64,000 nucleotides of DNA from Planctomycetota bacterium (GCA_027625095.1 JAQBXN010000019.1:1-64000), one strand, 5' to 3'; positions 1 through 7,525 are shown, counted from the first letter of the stretch. Translations and numbers: made by a program. Notes: generated by a model not told the origin, from the letters alone.

Positions 1-172
1 AGGAAAATTTCTGGGAAAGCGTCTGAGCACAAGAGCTTCCTTGACGCGCTCGTCCTCTCGGCTAGGATTTCGGCCATCCGACGCCTGTTTCGGCGTCGCC
101 CATAGGGTGATAGGACCGCAAAGTTGCGACCCTATTTGTTGATAGGGCCGCAACTTCGCGTCTCAGCACAAG
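1..172. other. Non-coding left edge before the first cassette; possible attI or decayed attC
   Basis: No gene is visible here. Two hairpins can be seen: a perfect 6-bp stem GACGCC/GGCGTC at about 80-97 and a 15-bp stem with one mismatch (121-135 with 142-156, 6-nt loop). A 15-bp motif, GCGTCTGAGCACAAG at 19-33, recurs with one change at 158-172, directly next to the core site GTTAGCCC at 173. attI sites in known integrons end in a similar ACAAAGTTRRRY context and carry direct repeats, so this could be the attI site. It could also be an attC whose left arm has decayed. Which it is cannot be settled without the sequence left of base 1. Confidence 0.4.
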
Positions 173-193
173 GTTAGCCCATAAGGAGAGCAA

Positions 194-694
194 ATGAATA
201 CCCCAAAAGCAATTGTGATAGTCGCTGCTATAATCTCAATATGTGGTGTTATAGGTTATTATCTACATCTTGAGAATAATCGGTATGAGATCACCACATC
301 AAGCAAGGGTATAGCCTATCAAGTAGACAAAAAAACAGGTGAATCATGGGTGATACGTGGTGACACAAAAGTTCCACATGAATCTCCCAAACCAAGTGTT
401 CCAGCAGCAGTTATGCCTTATAGCGAAAGTTCAAAAGTGACAGGTCGGGCATCATTATCTTACGGCTATTTCAAAGGTAATATTTACAATGGCAGCTCTT
501 GGAATGTTTCAGAGTTTACGGTCGAATTGACCGTAAAGGAGAAGGATGGTTCCGTTAGATGGTCAAGAAGGTATAAAGAATCAATTAGTCTTCCCGCCCT
601 TCAAACCAAAGATTTTATCTTTCAAGTTACAGGCGATGCCGAGAATGGCGATCTATCATGGGGAATTACTGAGGTAAAAGGATACGCACCATGA
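194..694 (+). CDS. Membrane-anchored hypothetical protein (cassette 1)
   Basis: This 166-residue protein starts with an ATG 6 bases after an AAGGAGAG ribosome site. Residues 5-25 form one hydrophobic segment (AIVIVAAIISICGVIGYY), so it is a signal anchor with the rest outside the cytoplasmic membrane. The C-terminal half (about 85-160) has alternating hydrophobic residues in a pattern like small beta-sandwich domains of the FxLYD type (SSWNVSEFTVELTV, then a charged turn and FIFQV), but I cannot assign a family firmly. It is clearly AT-richer than the neighbouring cassettes, which suggests separate origin. It is the only gene of cassette 1, which runs from the GTTAGCCC at 173 to its attC at 702. 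Function unknown. Confidence 0.75.
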   Translation: MNTPKAIVIVAAIISICGVIGYYLHLENNRYEITTSSKGIAYQVDKKTGESWVIRGDTKVPHESPKPSVPAAVMPYSESSKVTGRASLSYGYFKGNIYNGSSWNVSEFTVELTVKEKDGSVRWSRRYKESISLPALQTKDFIFQVTGDAENGDLSWGITEVKGYAP

Positions 695-701
695 AATCTT
701 G

Positions 702-761
702 GGCTAACAAGGCGCTGCACCGGACGCCGACAAGCGGCGCCGGTGAGCTTTAGCGTTAGAG
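702..761 (+). repeat. attC site 1 (end of cassette 1)
   Basis: Inverse core GGCTAAC at 702-708 and core GTTAGAG at 755-761 enclose a 60-bp imperfect palindrome whose arms are CACCGGACGCCG and CGGCGCCGGTG. This is the compact, textbook attC size. The inverse core pairs with the opening core of cassette 1 at 173. Confidence 0.92.
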
Positions 762-778
762 CGCAAAGGTAGGATTTC

Positions 779-1483
779 ATGAAACGAATCTTTGTCCCAA
801 CTCAGAACGGCACCGACTGGCAGCGGCTCCTCGGCAAACCCAAGCTGCACTGGAAGAAGGGTCGCTCCGCCATGTCCGCGGCGGCCTGCTGGGAGGATGC
901 TAATCCAAATCTTCCGGCGGAGGTGCTGGCTGTGCTGGGAGCCGCAAATGATTTAGCCATTGCAGACCTTGAGTTATTGGCCGCTATTCCTGAGTGGGAG
1001 GTGGCACTGCCGGGAGGCGCAACCGCATCACAAACTGATGTGCTTTCCCTGGCTCGCAATGCCAGGAATCTGGTCGTGCTGGGCGTTGAGGCGAAGGTTG
1101 ATGAGCCATTCGGCCCAACGCTGGAAGAGAAGAAGGCCAAAGCTACTGGTGGTCAGCTGGATCGTATCGCCTATCTTGAGTCCGAGCTTGGTCGAACAGA
1201 GCCTTTTCCGGGCGCCGTTCGGTATCAGTTACTTCATCGGTCGGTGTCCGCATTACTGACCGCCAGAGCGTTCCATGCGCCAGTCGCTGTAATGCTCGTT
1301 CATTCTTTCAGCCCGGCATCAGCGTGGCGTGATGATTTCACCGCTTTCTGCCAAGAACTCGGCTGTAATACTCTGAGCGCTGATCTCTTCGAAGTGCCTC
1401 GGGTCAACGGCCCTCGCTTGATTCTCGGCTGGTGCAAGGGCAACGAGAAGTACCTTGAAACCGAGTTGCCAAATGCGCTCTAA
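779..1483 (+). CDS. DUF6946-like protein with nuclease-type fold (cassette 2)
   Basis: The 234-residue product resembles, from memory of the family, DUF6946 proteins: an N-terminal FVPTQNGTDWQRLLGKP block, a conserved SAMSAAACWED segment, and a C-terminal YQLLHRSVSALLTARAF and VHSFSP pair. Residues about 82-110 contain LPGG...QTDV followed by a hydrophobic strand and EAKVDEPFG, which fits the D-(x)n-E-x-K core of PD-(D/E)XK nucleases. That suggests a metal-dependent nuclease or a nuclease-fold DNA-binding protein. I infer this fold from the motif; activity is not shown. Its TAA stop lies inside the attC inverse core, so gene and recombination site overlap. It is alone in its cassette, without a visible promoter or antitoxin partner. 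Confidence 0.75.
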   Translation: MKRIFVPTQNGTDWQRLLGKPKLHWKKGRSAMSAAACWEDANPNLPAEVLAVLGAANDLAIADLELLAAIPEWEVALPGGATASQTDVLSLARNARNLVVLGVEAKVDEPFGPTLEEKKAKATGGQLDRIAYLESELGRTEPFPGAVRYQLLHRSVSALLTARAFHAPVAVMLVHSFSPASAWRDDFTAFCQELGCNTLSADLFEVPRVNGPRLILGWCKGNEKYLETELPNAL

Positions 1484-1537
1484 CAACAGCATGCAGCGGA
1501 CGTCGCTACGCGCCGCCGCTGATGCTGAGCGTTATGG
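1477..1537 (+). repeat. attC site 2 (end of cassette 2)
   Basis: Inverse core GCTCTAAC at 1477-1484 and core GTTATGG at 1531-1537. The arms GCAGCGGACGTCGC and GCGCCGCCGCTGATGC form the imperfect stem. GCGCTCTAAC (1475-1484) is the exact complement of the opening of cassette 2 (755-764). Confidence 0.9.
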
Positions 1538-1767
1538 ATCTCTGACAATCTAAAGGGAGGCGCTCGCACTACGTGACAGCCTATTCCCGGGTAGCTTTGT
1601 GGGTGTCGGCCTTAGTCAAAAGCCGTCCACGATGTCCGGAAAGAGGGCCTTACGCAGGGGCGGCCCGTAGGCCTAGCGCCTCCTTTTAGGTTTTCAAAGA
1701 TTGACGGGTTTCCGCCATAACCAAATCAATGCAGCGAAGGCCCAAAGCGGCCTCGCTGATTTCAAAC
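1531..1767. other. ORF-less cassette 3
   Basis: About 237 bp between the core GTTATGG at 1531 and the next core at 1768, closed by its own matching inverse core CCATAAC at 1715-1721. No convincing open reading frame on either strand starts and ends inside it. Such cassettes are known from integrons and may carry promoters, small RNAs or nothing functional. An AAAGGGAGG run at about 1551-1559 looks like a ribosome site, but no long frame follows it. Confidence 0.75.
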
Positions 1768-1774
1768 GTTCGGC
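1714..1774 (+). repeat. attC site 3 (end of cassette 3)
   Basis: Inverse core GCCATAAC at 1714-1721, core GTTCGGC at 1768-1774. The arms GCAGCGAAGGCC and GGCCTCGCTGA pair imperfectly. The inverse core is the complement of the cassette 3 opening, GTTATGG. Confidence 0.88.
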
Positions 1775-1794
1775 CACGGAGGCGAAGCGGTATC

Positions 1795-3762
1795 ATGATC
1801 ACGCCATTTCCAAGGGTCACGATGCGCCAGTGCATTTGTCTCGTCGCGTTGCTCGCACTCGAACCCTCTGCGTGGGCCGGACCGGTGGTTTCCGTGCCGG
1901 TGCCGGACGACTTGAAGAATCCCTGGCCGGCCGAGTGGGAGAAGGAGTTCCAGGCCCGTGCCGAGCGGGTGCTGAACGGGATGTGCGCGAAGGAGAAGGC
2001 CGCCGGACTGGGCGGGCGGACGTACTTCGAGAGCGAAAAGCGGGCCTACGGGTTCCTGATGGCCCACGCACTAGCCGGGACCAAGGATGTCGCAATTAAG
2101 GAACTGCAAAAAGAAGACGTGCAGGCCAAGGAGTGGCACTCGCAGACCTCCGGCATCGACTACTACGCCTGCTTCACAATCAAGCACCAGATGCGGAAGT
2201 ACTTCCTGTTCGGCGACAAACTCGACCCGGCGTACAAGAAGCGGATGTTCGACGGTGCGAAGGCGTGGACGGAGAAGGATCCGCTCCGCCGCCCGCACGC
2301 GGCATTCGTGAAGGCCGGCGACGGCTGGGGACCGGACGTGAAGAATTCCTGGGTGGATGTGCGATCCACCGAGAACCTGTTCCTCATGCGGGTAAGCAGT
2401 GTCTACCTAATGGCCGAAGAGACGGGTAACGAGGACACGCGGAAACTGTACAAGGACACGATCCTCAAGTACGCCGCCGCCCTGTACCGCGTCGGCATGG
2501 GCGAATGGGACTCGGAGAACTACCACGGGCACTCCATCGCCCCGCTGCTCAACCTGTTCGACTTCGCCAAGGACAAGGAAGTCAAGGCGGCGGCCAAAGC
2601 GTGCCTGGACTACACGTGTGCGATTGGCGCGGTGAAATACTACCGTGGGGCGTTCAACGGCCCGACCAACCGCGACTATAACCATCCGCAGCCGTTCGGC
2701 GGCAGCGCCCCCTGCATCCTCTGGCTCTACTTCGGCGACACGCCGCTGGACAACAACGCGTACGAATCCGACGAAATACATGTTCTCAGTAGCGGCTACC
2801 GCCCACCGGCGGCCGTCGTCCACCTTGCCCGGAAGAACTTCGACCGGCCCACCGAGTTATTCGCCAGCAAGCCAATGTACTCGGCCACCACCGGGAACGA
2901 CCTGAAGTCCCCGCCCGAGTACTTCGAGACGCAGTTCTTCGGCCGCACCTTCCAGATGGGTTCGCTCGTCGTCGGCACCACTGCGGGGAAGTCGGCGGTG
3001 AACGGATTCAAGATCGTGGCGACCGACAACAAGCGCGGGGCCATCGCCCTTCAGGCCGTCCCCGGTCCCGATCCGAAGTTCGCCGGTTCGGCTAAGTACA
3101 CCGAGGGCAAGGTGAGCGGCGAGAACCGGGTCGGCCAGAACGGGAGCGTGGCGGTGTGGCTGGTTGCGGGCGGCGAGTCGCCGTGGGTGTGGGTGCTCCC
3201 GGAGGGCGTCGGCGCGGAGACGGAAGGCGGGGTCACGTTCCTGACGTGCGGCAAGACGTGGGTCGCCCTCCATCCCATCAACGCCGGCGCGCCGAACTTG
3301 AACGACGAACTAACGAAGACGCTGACCGCGGGCAAGGGTGACGGACGGTGGGCCGGGCACCGCGTGCTCTTGGCGAAGGGGAGCGGCGGCAAGTTCTGCG
3401 GGGTAGCGGTCGAGGTGGGCGAGGCCCCGGAGTTCGCGGACTTCGCGGCGTTCAAGAAGGCGTCCCTCGCGAAAGCGAAGGTGACCGCGGCCGAACTGGA
3501 CGCGGGCGAGGCCGAGTTCACCGGGGCGGTCGGGAAGCGCGTGGGCATCCGGTTCGCGTCCGCGCGGCTCGACACGGTCGTCCGGCGCGACGGAAAGACG
3601 CACGACTGGGCCGAACACGGAAAGCACCTGTACCGCTCGGCCGGCGACAAGGCGGTGATCGAGCAGGCGTGGCTCGGCGGCACGCTCACTGTGCGAGCCG
3701 GCAAGTCGGTCTTTACCGCGGCCGTGAGCGAAGCAGGCGCAGCGACGTTCAAGACCGAGTGA
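1795..3762 (+). CDS. Secreted GC-rich hypothetical protein, possible alpha-barrel lyase-like fold (cassette 4)
   Basis: A 655-residue protein starting at an ATG 12 bases after GGAGG; the next ATG at 1822 is also possible. Residues 10-28 (RQCICLVALLALEPSAWA) are a signal peptide. The region about 60-330 is rich in amphipathic helices (YFESEKRAYGFLMAHALAG, NLFLMRVSSVYLMAEETGN, LKYAAALYRVGMGEWDSENY) like the (alpha/alpha) toroids of heparinase and alginate lyases. The rest is beta-rich. I cannot name a family. Third codon positions are almost all G or C, far above neighbouring cassettes, so it probably came from a GC-rich, perhaps Gemmata-like, donor. At about 2.2 kb the cassette is unusually large. 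The opening GTTCGGC at 1768 and closing GCCGAAC at 3862 match. Confidence 0.75.
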   Translation: MITPFPRVTMRQCICLVALLALEPSAWAGPVVSVPVPDDLKNPWPAEWEKEFQARAERVLNGMCAKEKAAGLGGRTYFESEKRAYGFLMAHALAGTKDVAIKELQKEDVQAKEWHSQTSGIDYYACFTIKHQMRKYFLFGDKLDPAYKKRMFDGAKAWTEKDPLRRPHAAFVKAGDGWGPDVKNSWVDVRSTENLFLMRVSSVYLMAEETGNEDTRKLYKDTILKYAAALYRVGMGEWDSENYHGHSIAPLLNLFDFAKDKEVKAAAKACLDYTCAIGAVKYYRGAFNGPTNRDYNHPQPFGGSAPCILWLYFGDTPLDNNAYESDEIHVLSSGYRPPAAVVHLARKNFDRPTELFASKPMYSATTGNDLKSPPEYFETQFFGRTFQMGSLVVGTTAGKSAVNGFKIVATDNKRGAIALQAVPGPDPKFAGSAKYTEGKVSGENRVGQNGSVAVWLVAGGESPWVWVLPEGVGAETEGGVTFLTCGKTWVALHPINAGAPNLNDELTKTLTAGKGDGRWAGHRVLLAKGSGGKFCGVAVEVGEAPEFADFAAFKKASLAKAKVTAAELDAGEAEFTGAVGKRVGIRFASARLDTVVRRDGKTHDWAEHGKHLYRSAGDKAVIEQAWLGGTLTVRAGKSVFTAAVSEAGAATFKTE

Positions 3763-3861
3763 CCCGCCCCGCACCTGGGTGGCAGGCACGCCATCGGAAA
3801 TCTCGACTCGCTTACGAGTCGCGTCGCACCGGAGCCGCCAACTCGCGCACGACAAAAGCGA

Positions 3862-3952
3862 GCCGAACCAAACGCTGCAGCAGACCCCGCCTCATAGGTT
3901 GTTCCCAGGATTCAGCTCCCCGTGGCGGGGCTGCTGAGCTGTGTCGTTCGGC
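3862..3952 (+). repeat. attC site 4 (end of cassette 4)
   Basis: Inverse core GCCGAAC at 3862-3868 and core GTTCGGC at 3946-3952. The arms CTGCAGCAGACCCCGCC and GGCGGGGCTGCTGAGC give a strong 91-bp folded structure. Confidence 0.92.
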
Positions 3953-3959
3953 TGTAGGT

Positions 3960-5186
3960 ATGAACATCCTAATCTCAATCTCTTCTCTGTTGATCAGTGC
4001 GGGCCTGGGACAGTCCTCCGTTGTTCTTCTTCCAGCACAGGCCCCAGAGAAGGCAGTGAAGAAGATTCACGAAGATACCCATTACTCCTTTGTCTATCGC
4101 CACTATGGAAACCAAAGGGAGGGGGTTCACACTCCGGGGCTTTTCGTCCATTCCAAGGAGACAGGAACGTGGATGGAGGTAAAAAAGCTATCCACGAAAG
4201 GGGCAAAGCTAGGAAGAGATCCCAACATTGATGGAAAGATTATCTGTTCGGTCGGATGGGATTACCGACCTTTGGCAAAGAAAGATTATGTGGAGATTCC
4301 TCTCATGACGTCTGGGTCTGTCAATTTTCCAGATACAATAAGCTATGAAGAAGACAGGCACTCCTACTTCCTGCTTTTTAATTCCAATTGGGAGATCGAG
4401 GCTGTCTTGTCAAAGTTCGAGGTAAAGAAGGCAGACCTTGATTGGTCTTTCCGGTCAGATCGGGCTGAAGTCTTCAAGGTGCCTGAGATTCAGAAAGGCA
4501 ACGATGCCCATCAAGCTGCCCGACCTCGGACCATAGGTTCTGTTACTGCGGAACTGTCAGACACCAAGACTTCAGATCTCCGCTTTGTTTCAGACATGCC
4601 TCAGCTTGAGAATCTCTACTTGGCTTCTACCCCGGTTCGAGATTTGTCACCGCTACACGGGACGAAAATCAAAAAACTGTTCCTGGAGTTCACTCAGGTA
4701 GCAGACCTCTCCTCGTTAGCCGGTTTGCCTCTCACTGACCTAGCTCTCACTGAGACGAGAGTTACGGACCTGACGCCGCTCAAGGGGCTGCCACTCAAGA
4801 ATCTGTATCTATCCAGAACAGGCGTGGTCAACCTGACGCCGCTAAAGGGATGTCCCCTGGTCGGACTTGATCTAGAAGACACCCCGGTTTCTGACCTCTC
4901 TCCGCTGGTGGGAATGAAACTCAACTATCTGAATCTTCGGAAGACACGTGTCGAAAACCTTGGTCATCTCAAGGGCATGCCCATAAAGTGGCTTTACCTT
5001 GATGGGGCTCCTGTCAAGGGCCTCCGACCGCTGGACGGAATGCCCCTCCGGGAGTTGTATCTGACGCCAGAGAATGTAAGAAGCGGTACTGATGAAGTAC
5101 GAAAGATTAAGACGCTCGGAAGGATCAACGGTATCTTGCCCAATGCGTTCGGGAAGATGTACGATGCTGCTGGCTTTCAAGAATGA
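3960..5186 (+). CDS. Secreted leucine-rich-repeat protein (cassette 5)
   Basis: A 408-residue protein. The ATG at 3960 is chosen because it gives a signal peptide (MNILISISSLLISAGLG) and lies just inside the cassette; the open frame continues upstream but into the attC and cassette 4. Residues about 25-190 are an unassigned domain. From about 200 to 370 there are seven or eight tandem repeats of 22-23 residues with the pattern TxVxDLxPLxGxPLxxLxL, for example TRVTDLTPLKGLPLKNLYL, the LRR style common in planctomycete secreted proteins. This predicts a curved protein-binding surface outside the cell. No partner gene is in the cassette. Family LRR is certain; its ligand is unknown. Confidence 0.85.
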   Translation: MNILISISSLLISAGLGQSSVVLLPAQAPEKAVKKIHEDTHYSFVYRHYGNQREGVHTPGLFVHSKETGTWMEVKKLSTKGAKLGRDPNIDGKIICSVGWDYRPLAKKDYVEIPLMTSGSVNFPDTISYEEDRHSYFLLFNSNWEIEAVLSKFEVKKADLDWSFRSDRAEVFKVPEIQKGNDAHQAARPRTIGSVTAELSDTKTSDLRFVSDMPQLENLYLASTPVRDLSPLHGTKIKKLFLEFTQVADLSSLAGLPLTDLALTETRVTDLTPLKGLPLKNLYLSRTGVVNLTPLKGCPLVGLDLEDTPVSDLSPLVGMKLNYLNLRKTRVENLGHLKGMPIKWLYLDGAPVKGLRPLDGMPLRELYLTPENVRSGTDEVRKIKTLGRINGILPNAFGKMYDAAGFQE

Positions 5187-5202
5187 TCGGCGGAGGTGAA
5201 TC

Positions 5203-5330
5203 GCCGAACAAGGTCACTGCAGCGAAGCCCTCCGCTCTCGCAAGCTTGAGCGTCCTTGTTCATCTTCAGTCTTTCGTGTTCTTTCAGTGAGGCCGTTGTT
5301 GTCCGGGCTCGCTGAGTTCCGACGTTCGGC
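5203..5330 (+). repeat. attC site 5 (end of cassette 5)
   Basis: Inverse core GCCGAAC at 5203-5209 and core GTTCGGC at 5324-5330. The outer arms CACTGCAGCGAAGCCC and GGGCTCGCTGAG pair; the 128-bp length with a long variable terminal structure resembles the VCR-like long attC class. Confidence 0.9.
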
Positions 5331-5390
5331 AGAAAATATTTACAATCTTTTTACAACCAATTTCACCCCAAAGCGATAATGTTGAAACCT

Positions 5391-5915
5391 ATGAGAACGA
5401 CACAGTTTGCTGCCTCAATTATTGCCGCCGGCATGGCTATGACGATGACCGAAGGTGCCGATGCCGATAAAGGCTCCGACTTGAAGCAGGTCGCAATTGC
5501 TCTTAGACCGGTGCTTGAGAAGATCGACCTCGATGCGGATATTTCCTACCCGAGCGGCACCACAACGCTTGTTGTCAGTTATCGCTCGCAGCTATACAAG
5601 ATTCACGGCCGGTCGATGACCGGCGAGGTCTCGCCAGATGCCCACGACGAAACCGGCCCGAGTTTTAAAGGATTCGTTCTGAGGGTGCATCTTCAGGACC
5701 AAGGCGAGGTGAACCAAGCAGACACACCGCAGACCTTTCAAGAACCCTACTGGCAAACCTACTTGGATGTGACGCCGATAGGAGGGACACAGAAGCAGAT
5801 TTACTGGGCGCTGTCGTTCGGTTCTCGGACAGACACCAAATTGCTGACGAAACTTAGGAATGCCCTGAACGACATGAAAAATGCCGAACAAGACGCTGCA
5901 TCCAACGGCGGGTAA
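5391..5915 (+). CDS. Small secreted hypothetical protein (cassette 6)
   Basis: A 174-residue protein if the ATG at 5391 is used (an ATG at 5379 adds four residues). Residues 1-23 (MRTTQFAASIIAAGMAMTMT) read as a signal peptide with cleavage near GADA. The mature part is mixed alpha/beta with conserved-looking aromatic stretches (TYLDVTPIGGTQKQIYWALSFG), and ends with a Lys/Asp-rich helix. I recognise no family. The last eleven codons lie inside the attC site (NAEQDAASNGG is encoded by its left arm), so the C-terminus is shaped by the recombination site, a usual feature of cassette genes. Confidence 0.7.
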   Translation: MRTTQFAASIIAAGMAMTMTEGADADKGSDLKQVAIALRPVLEKIDLDADISYPSGTTTLVVSYRSQLYKIHGRSMTGEVSPDAHDETGPSFKGFVLRVHLQDQGEVNQADTPQTFQEPYWQTYLDVTPIGGTQKQIYWALSFGSRTDTKLLTKLRNALNDMKNAEQDAASNGG

Positions 5916-5971
5916 CGTCCTTCTTTGAATTCGGGCTTCCTTTTCCGCCGTGGATGAGCTAGACGTTAGGC
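5883..5971 (+). repeat. attC site 6 (end of cassette 6)
   Basis: Inverse core GCCGAAC at 5883-5889 inside the preceding gene, core GTTAGGC at 5965-5971. The arms GCTGCATCCAACGGCGG and CCGCCGTGGATGAGC form the stem. TGCCGAAC is the complement of the cassette 6 opening GTTCGGCA. Confidence 0.9.
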
Positions 5972-5987
5972 GGCGGAGGGATTTCCG

Positions 5988-6419
5988 GTGAGATACAAGG
6001 TTCTTCGTTGTTGGTACCAGGGCGTGCACGGAGAGGGCGTGTCCGTCGAGGGCGGCATGGAGGAGTGGGATTCGCTGGCCGAGGCACTCAATAACCTCGG
6101 TCCCTTCCAATGGGAGGTTGTGACACCACCTTTTGAGATGGATGTGGGCGAGAATCGGGAGGTCAAGGTCATCAACCTGATCCTCGGCAACAGGACTACC
6201 GCCACCGAGCAAGAGCGGAAGCAGCAAGCGAACAACCTCCATCGGGTGCTTATGAAACTAGAGGCAAAACTCGCCTCCGATCGAAACCCGTGCGATAGGG
6301 TCTCCCAGGAGAAGACAATTTCACGGATCAAGGAGGAAATCCAGAGTTTGCTAGGCTCCGGCTCTACGTCTTGCGGGGGTGCCGAACCAGGCGCCGCACC
6401 TGATCGCGGCGGTAGTTAG
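5988..6419 (+). CDS. Hypothetical protein (cassette 7)
   Basis: A 143-residue protein with a GTG start at 5988, preceded by GGAGGG at 5975-5980. It has no signal peptide or membrane segment. The N-terminal half is beta-rich (YKVLRCWYQGVHGEGVSVEGG); residues about 66-115 form charged helices (EQERKQQANNLHRVLMKLEAKL). The GEGVSVEGGMEEWDSLAEALN segment suggests a small cytoplasmic domain, but no known family comes to mind. The final residues (GAEPGAAPDRGGS) are encoded by the attC left arm. Function unknown. Confidence 0.65.
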   Translation: MRYKVLRCWYQGVHGEGVSVEGGMEEWDSLAEALNNLGPFQWEVVTPPFEMDVGENREVKVINLILGNRTTATEQERKQQANNLHRVLMKLEAKLASDRNPCDRVSQEKTISRIKEEIQSLLGSGSTSCGGAEPGAAPDRGGS

Positions 6420-6477
6420 CGTTTGCAGAGCTCAGCGTCTCACCGGCCGCCGCGGCAGGTAAGCTTGGTCCTTCGCG
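6381..6477 (+). repeat. attC site 7, degenerate (end of cassette 7)
   Basis: Inverse core GCCGAAC at 6381-6387; the arms GGCGCCGCACCTGATCGCGG and CCGCCGCGGCAGGTAAGC pair well. The right core, at about 6470-6477, reads CCTTCGCG instead of GTTRRRY, so recombination at this site may be impaired. Confidence 0.7.
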
Positions 6478-6517
6478 CCGGAGGAAATGATGGCGGGCCA
6501 CTGCAAGAGGGTATAGC

Positions 6518-6769
6518 ATGATGCTCATGGGTGAATATCTGTTCACCGACTATTTTGAGAATGAAGTTTTGCGGAAACGGCCATACCTGAAAAAAGAGTG
6601 GTGCGTCCGGGTCTGTCAGAGTCCCCTCAAGGTGGAGCCACAGGACCAGAACCGCTTCCGTTTCTGGGGCGAGATCGAGGAGTTAGAAGGTCGGATTTTG
6701 CGCGTGGTTACACTTGAGGACAAGAAGACGATACACAACGCATTTCCGGATAGGAGATTCAAGAAATGA
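6518..6769 (+). CDS. Small hypothetical protein paired with a DUF2283 gene (cassette 8)
   Basis: An 83-residue basic protein; starts at ATG 6518 or ATG 6527. The sequence (YFENEVLRKRPYLKKEWCVR, then FRFWGEIEELEGRILRVVTL, ending TIHNAFPDRRFKK) has the length, basic C-terminus and fold pattern of small RelE-superfamily-like proteins such as DUF4258 toxins, in which a terminal FPDR-like segment is typical. It overlaps the next gene by four bases (ATGA), so both are translated together. The pairing with DUF2283 is recurrent in bacterial genomes and resembles toxin-antitoxin layout. That role is an inference from size, overlap and cassette location. Confidence 0.75.
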   Translation: MMLMGEYLFTDYFENEVLRKRPYLKKEWCVRVCQSPLKVEPQDQNRFRFWGEIEELEGRILRVVTLEDKKTIHNAFPDRRFKK

Positions 6770-6984
6770 GGCTGAACTACTACAAGGATACGGATTCCCT
6801 TTATATTGACCTGTCGTCCAGGCCCAGTGCCGAAAGTAAAGAGATTTCCGAAGGCATCGTCCTTGACTACGATGCCGAGGGTAACATTACCGGGATCGAC
6901 ATCGACAACGCGAGCACGAAAATCGACTTGAAGGAAGTTATCCTCAACAAGATTCCAGCAGAGGTCGAAGCGGTGAGAGCATGA
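6766..6984 (+). CDS. DUF2283 family protein (cassette 8)
   Basis: A 72-residue acidic protein matching DUF2283: it begins with LNYYKDTDSLYIDLSSRP, followed by ISEGIVLDYDAEGNITGIDIDNAS. The family is short, beta-rich and of unproven function, and is commonly encoded next to a small basic partner. Its ATG overlaps the stop of the upstream gene. Its acidity against the basic upstream product fits an antitoxin or chaperone-like partner. Family assignment is firm; the antitoxin idea is inference. Confidence 0.85.
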   Translation: MRLNYYKDTDSLYIDLSSRPSAESKEISEGIVLDYDAEGNITGIDIDNASTKIDLKEVILNKIPAEVEAVRA

Positions 6985-6989
6985 AAGTC

Positions 6990-7119
6990 GCCGAACAAGG
7001 CGCTCCACCGAACGCCCTCAGCTATCGGGATCCTGCACTCCTTCGATTACTCTGAGCTGGATTATGTCTTGTTCAGCTTTCATTCCTTGTCCGGGCGTCG
7101 GTGAGCTTTGACGTTAGGC
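6990..7119 (+). repeat. attC site 8 (end of cassette 8)
   Basis: Inverse core GCCGAAC at 6990-6996 and core GTTAGGC at 7113-7119. The arms GGCGCTCCACCGAACGCCC and GGGCGTCGGTGAGCTT pair; total length 130 bp. Confidence 0.9.
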
Positions 7120-7131
7120 GACTCCACGCGC

Positions 7132-7401
7132 ATGGATTCCAAACAGTCAGTTCTCGCAGATTACGTTCTCTGTCTTTCGGAGAGCTTGGCGCGCACACAC
7201 CACGCTGGAGACCGACCGCTGTATCAGTCGTATCTAGCGGACGCGGCAGTGTTGCTGGCATTGATCACGCGAGGTTCGGCGCTCGGAGAGGTGCAGTCTC
7301 GGATTGAGCATCACGAGCGGCTCTGCTCGCAGACTTTCTTGGCTGGCCCTGAGCACGCGGCTGTTGCAGAGTCATGGCAGCGATTCAAGAGGACGATATG
7401 A
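7132..7401 (+). CDS. Small alpha-helical hypothetical protein (cassette 9)
   Basis: An 89-residue protein from the ATG at 7132, the first inside the cassette. It is nearly all helical: SVLADYVLCLSESLARTHHA, YLADAAVLLALITRG, then RIEHHERLCSQTFLAGPEHA. There is no signal peptide. Such small helical proteins are common in cassettes and can be antitoxin or immunity proteins, but nothing here proves that. The cassette ends match perfectly over ten bases (GTTAGGCGAC and GTCGCCTAAC). Confidence 0.65.
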   Translation: MDSKQSVLADYVLCLSESLARTHHAGDRPLYQSYLADAAVLLALITRGSALGEVQSRIEHHERLCSQTFLAGPEHAAVAESWQRFKRTI

Positions 7402-7411
7402 GATTCACGTC

Positions 7412-7504
7412 GCCTAACCATGCGCTGCAGCGAACGGCGGCGGGCCGTCGCGGTTGCAATCCACCCGTCTCGTGGCCGCCGTCGCTGATTTTTGGTCGTT
7501 ATCC
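7412..7504 (+). repeat. attC site 9 (end of cassette 9)
   Basis: Inverse core GCCTAAC at 7412-7418, core GTTATCC at 7498-7504. Arms GCGCTGCAGCGAACGGCGGC and GCCGCCGTCGCTGA form the stem. 93 bp. Confidence 0.92.
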
Positions 7505-7525
7505 GCACTACCTCTCATCTATGCA

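Noticed and set aside
802..1140. Minus-strand frame opposite the DUF6946-like gene, and many long frames opposite the GC-rich cassette (2407-3855)
   Set aside because: These are shadows produced by GC-rich third positions; the plus-strand proteins have domain structure and signal peptides, the shadows do not.
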